A DNA stretch of 8,072 nt from Lachnospiraceae bacterium (GTDB lineage: Bacteria > Bacillota > Clostridia > Lachnospirales > Lachnospiraceae): positions 1 through 8,072 of the forward strand of contig JAFVAA010000204.1 of the NCBI GenBank assembly GCA_017476305.1, written 5' to 3'. Position numbers and translations under genes: made by a program. Under the pieces are notes generated by a model. It was not told the origin of the DNA. It saw only the letters and a program-made list of their open reading frames with translations, and ran no database searches. Shown here piece by piece: positions 7,034-8,072 of this stretch (the first letter of the stretch is position 1; every line of letters starts with the position of its first letter).

Positions 7034-7166
7034 ATGCAGACAACTTATGTCTTCCCTTTGCCCTTCTTCTAGCTAATACCTTCCTGCCATTTGACGTAAG
7101 CATTCTCTTTCTGAAGCCATGAACTCTTTTTCTATGCTTCTTCTTTGGCTGAAATGTCATCTTCAT
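7032..7166 (-). CDS. rpmH: 50S ribosomal protein L34
   Basis: Small, very basic protein of the large ribosomal subunit. It has 44 residues, [18 protein letters not shown] at the N-terminus and [12 protein letters not shown] at the C-terminus, and matches the family along its whole length. The start is ATG 7164-7166, with AGGAGG at 7176-7181 nine bases upstream. The longer in-frame reading to 7247 adds 27 residues with no family support and covers the leader and RBS. It is the first gene of the leftward rpmH-rnpA-yidD-yidC-jag unit, with a leader of about 110 bases from the predicted promoter. Confidence 0.97.
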   Translation of the reverse strand: MKMTFQPKKKHRKRVHGFRKRMLTSNGRKVLARRRAKGRHKLSA

Positions 7167-7285
7167 TTCCCCACACCTCCTTTTCCTGAATTTCCTATGA
7201 TTAAAAAGAACCTGTGCATTTAAAATCAAAAAGCTTTCAAACACCACACAAAAAGCCTATTGATAAAAAATCACACACAAAACAT

Positions 7286-7314
7286 ATTATAGTAGCATTT
7301 TTCTTATTCGTCAA
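7286..7314 (-). promoter_or_regulatory. sigma-A-type promoter of rpmH
   Basis: On the minus strand, TTGACG (7314-7309) and a perfect TATAAT (7291-7286) are separated by 17 bases, the ideal spacing. Transcription should start near 7279, leaving a leader of about 110 bases before rpmH. This is the best promoter in the window and probably drives the whole gene cluster down to the terminator after jag. Confidence 0.85.
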
Positions 7315-7369
7315 GTGCATATTTTACAATATTTATATTAATGTTACTCGCATAATGTTACCTTTTCTA

Positions 7370-7399
7370 TTTTCCACATAGTTCTCCACATGTGGACAC
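7370..7399 (+). promoter_or_regulatory. DnaA-box-like sites around a 12-bp palindrome
   Basis: TTTTCCACA (7370-7378) and TTCTCCACA (7382-7390) each differ from TTATCCACA at the third base. The second runs into a reverse-oriented TGTGGACAC (7391-7399), making the perfect palindrome TCCACATGTGGA (7385-7396). These are possible outlying DnaA sites about 60-85 bp upstream of the rpmH -35 hexamer. They are weaker than the main clusters. Confidence 0.5.
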
Positions 7400-7603
7400 T
7401 GTTTATTGTCTAAAAGGATAACACCAGAAAAGCAAAATTCAAAAAATCAAAATTATATATAATAGGAAGAAACTAATATCACCTTTTCGATTTTACACAT
7501 GGCTTCTAAAATATAATCTAATGTAAAATTATAACTTACATATATGAAAATAAGCCTTTTTTACTATACTACCTTTGTCGATAGAAAATATGTTCAGAGC
7601 TAG

Positions 7604-7682
7604 TTATACACAAAATGTTTATAAAATGTGGAAAAGTGAAAATTATACTAACTTTTCCACAAATTTATACACATTATCCACG
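7604..7682 (+). promoter_or_regulatory. DnaA-box cluster 1
   Basis: The five sites are TTATACACA at 7604-7612 (perfect TTATNCACA), TTTTCCACA on the minus strand at 7627-7635, TTTTCCACA at 7653-7661, TTATACACA at 7665-7673 (perfect) and TTATCCACG at 7674-7682 (last base differs). The last two abut with no spacer. Closely spaced, mostly co-oriented boxes are typical of initiator assembly sites. Confidence 0.85.
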
Positions 7683-7741
7683 ATTTGCCTTAAAATGGCA
7701 CTTTTTTGAAACAAATATTTAACAATTTATCCATCACATAA

Positions 7742-7788
7742 TTATACACCATAATTGTGGAAAAATGTAGATAACCAGGTTTTCCACA
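7742..7788 (+). promoter_or_regulatory. DnaA-box cluster 2
   Basis: The four sites are TTATACACC at 7742-7750, reverse TTTTCCACA at 7756-7764, reverse TTATCTACA at 7766-7774 and TTTTCCACA at 7780-7788. Each is one base from TTATNCACA. The arrangement is forward, reverse, reverse, forward. It lies about 105 bp upstream of the candidate dnaA promoter, so it could also take part in dnaA autoregulation. Confidence 0.75.
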
Positions 7789-7817
7789 AAAAAAATGGAA
7801 AAAATCCGTGCGTATCC

Positions 7818-7860
7818 TTTATACTCGTAAAAAAAAATTAGTTTCGTTTAGGAGTATAAA
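7818..7860. repeat. 9-bp inverted repeat upstream of the dnaA promoter
   Basis: TTTATACTC (7818-7826) and GAGTATAAA (7852-7860) are exact complements separated by 25 bases that include a nine-base A-run (7829-7837). It lies between the second DnaA-box cluster and the candidate dnaA promoter. It could be a binding site for a dimeric regulator with half-sites about three helical turns apart, or an AT-rich structure used in origin function. Confidence 0.5.
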
Positions 7861-7893
7861 ACAAAATTTTTCAGTTTATTCCTAATATGTTTC

Positions 7894-7922
7894 TTGTAAT
7901 TTCCCCGTATTTGATATAAAAT
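7894..7922 (+). promoter_or_regulatory. candidate dnaA promoter
   Basis: TTGTAA (7894-7899) and TAAAAT (7917-7922) are separated by 17 bases. The predicted start near 7929 gives a leader of about 130 bases to the dnaA start. A second, weaker candidate is TTGTCG (7942-7947) with TATTTT (7965-7970), also at 17 bases. In such AT-rich DNA chance matches are common. Confidence 0.5.
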
Positions 7923-8062
7923 AGAATGTACGATGTGTTATTTGTCGGTTTTTATAAAAATACATATTTTAAACAAAATAGAGGGTTAAAACATACAATC
8001 CAAATACCTGTCTACTATGAAAAATATAAAAAACACACATTTAGGAGAAAGGAGGGATCATT

Positions 8063-8072
8063 TTGGAAGAAA
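8063..8072 (+). CDS. dnaA: 5' end of chromosomal replication initiator DnaA (partial)
   Basis: Only the start codon and two full codons are in the window: TTG GAA GAA. A strong ribosome binding site, AAGGAGGG (8049-8056), lies six bases upstream. The identity rests on context: a DnaA-box-rich non-coding region directly upstream and divergent rpmH on the other side, the invariant arrangement in Firmicutes. The start codon is TTG rather than ATG, which would lower initiation; the strong RBS may compensate. Confidence 0.8.

Larger units (their letters stand above)
7315..8062. other. chromosomal replication origin region (oriC, upstream/incAB-type part)
   Basis: About 750 bp of very AT-rich DNA without a credible gene, between rpmH (leftward) and dnaA (rightward), which is the classical Firmicute origin position. 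It holds about a dozen DnaA-box-like 9-mers (consensus TTATNCACA) concentrated at 7604-7682 and 7742-7788, with further ones at 7370-7399 and 7491-7499 (TTTTACACA). In Bacillus the origin is split, with the unwinding element between dnaA and dnaN. By analogy the unwinding site may lie outside this window; nothing here proves where unwinding starts. The right third (7800-8062) holds an inverted repeat and the dnaA promoter region. Confidence 0.88.

Noticed and set aside
7167..7247. N-terminal extension of L34 by 27 residues
   Set aside because: L34 is 44 residues across bacteria; the extension overlaps the AGGAGG site that serves the inner ATG.
7224..7264. Possible attenuator in the rpmH leader
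   Set aside because: The stem is only about seven pairs with a G-T wobble and a 14-base loop; too weak to call.
7576..7582. Spo0A-box-like TGTCGAT between DnaA sites
   Set aside because: One mismatch to a seven-base consensus in 750 bp is expected by chance, and the window gives no evidence of sporulation.
7727..7735. TTATCCATC as a further DnaA box
   Set aside because: Two mismatches, both in the CACA core, which is the most constrained part of the box.
1..8072. tRNA, rRNA, CRISPR, insertion sequence or prophage content
   Set aside because: No cloverleaf, rRNA-like stretch, regularly spaced direct repeats, transposase or phage-type protein was seen on either strand.

Overview
The window is an ordinary but informative replication-origin neighbourhood of a low-GC Firmicute. 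It most resembles the Clostridia, probably the Lachnospiraceae. This placement rests on the conserved gene order dnaA / oriC / rpmH-rnpA-yidD-yidC-jag-mnmE-mnmG, AT-rich intergenic DNA, strong AGGAGG-type ribosome binding sites, and protein variants such as a long YidC and a tailed Jag. No phage, transposon, CRISPR or defence genes are visible.

Layout: all recognisable complete genes lie on the minus strand and read leftward, away from the origin. From right to left: dnaA begins on the plus strand in the last ten bases (TTG start, strong RBS). Left of it is about 750 bp of non-coding origin DNA (about 7315-8062) with two dense DnaA-box clusters, a palindromic double box, in-phase A-tracts and a candidate dnaA promoter. 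A near-consensus promoter (7286-7314, minus) then drives rpmH (ribosomal protein L34), rnpA (RNase P protein), yidD (membrane-protein insertion helper), yidC (insertase) and jag/khpB (KH-R3H RNA-binding protein). A clear intrinsic terminator at 3961-3987 ends this transcription unit. After a palindrome-rich spacer come mnmE and mnmG, which together make the cmnm5U34 tRNA wobble modification. The left edge holds the first 19 codons of a further minus-strand gene. Synteny would predict rsmG there, but the visible N-terminus does not clearly match it.

How the genes work together: the rpmH-jag cluster links ribosome and tRNA maturation (L34, RNase P) to co-translational membrane insertion (YidD, YidC) and RNA binding (Jag). 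The next pair modifies tRNA. The origin sits between this leftward cluster and rightward dnaA, so both are co-directional with their replication forks.

The observations most worth a second look are: a YidC with Asn instead of the conserved groove arginine and an enlarged extracytoplasmic loop; a Jag protein with a disordered Arg/Gly/Tyr/Asn tail; an insertion of about 45 residues in MnmG; a 220-bp spacer between jag and mnmE packed with overlapping, mutually exclusive inverted repeats; and an origin in which TTTTCCACA recurs as a DnaA-box variant. I did not find evidence for an undescribed multi-gene system.
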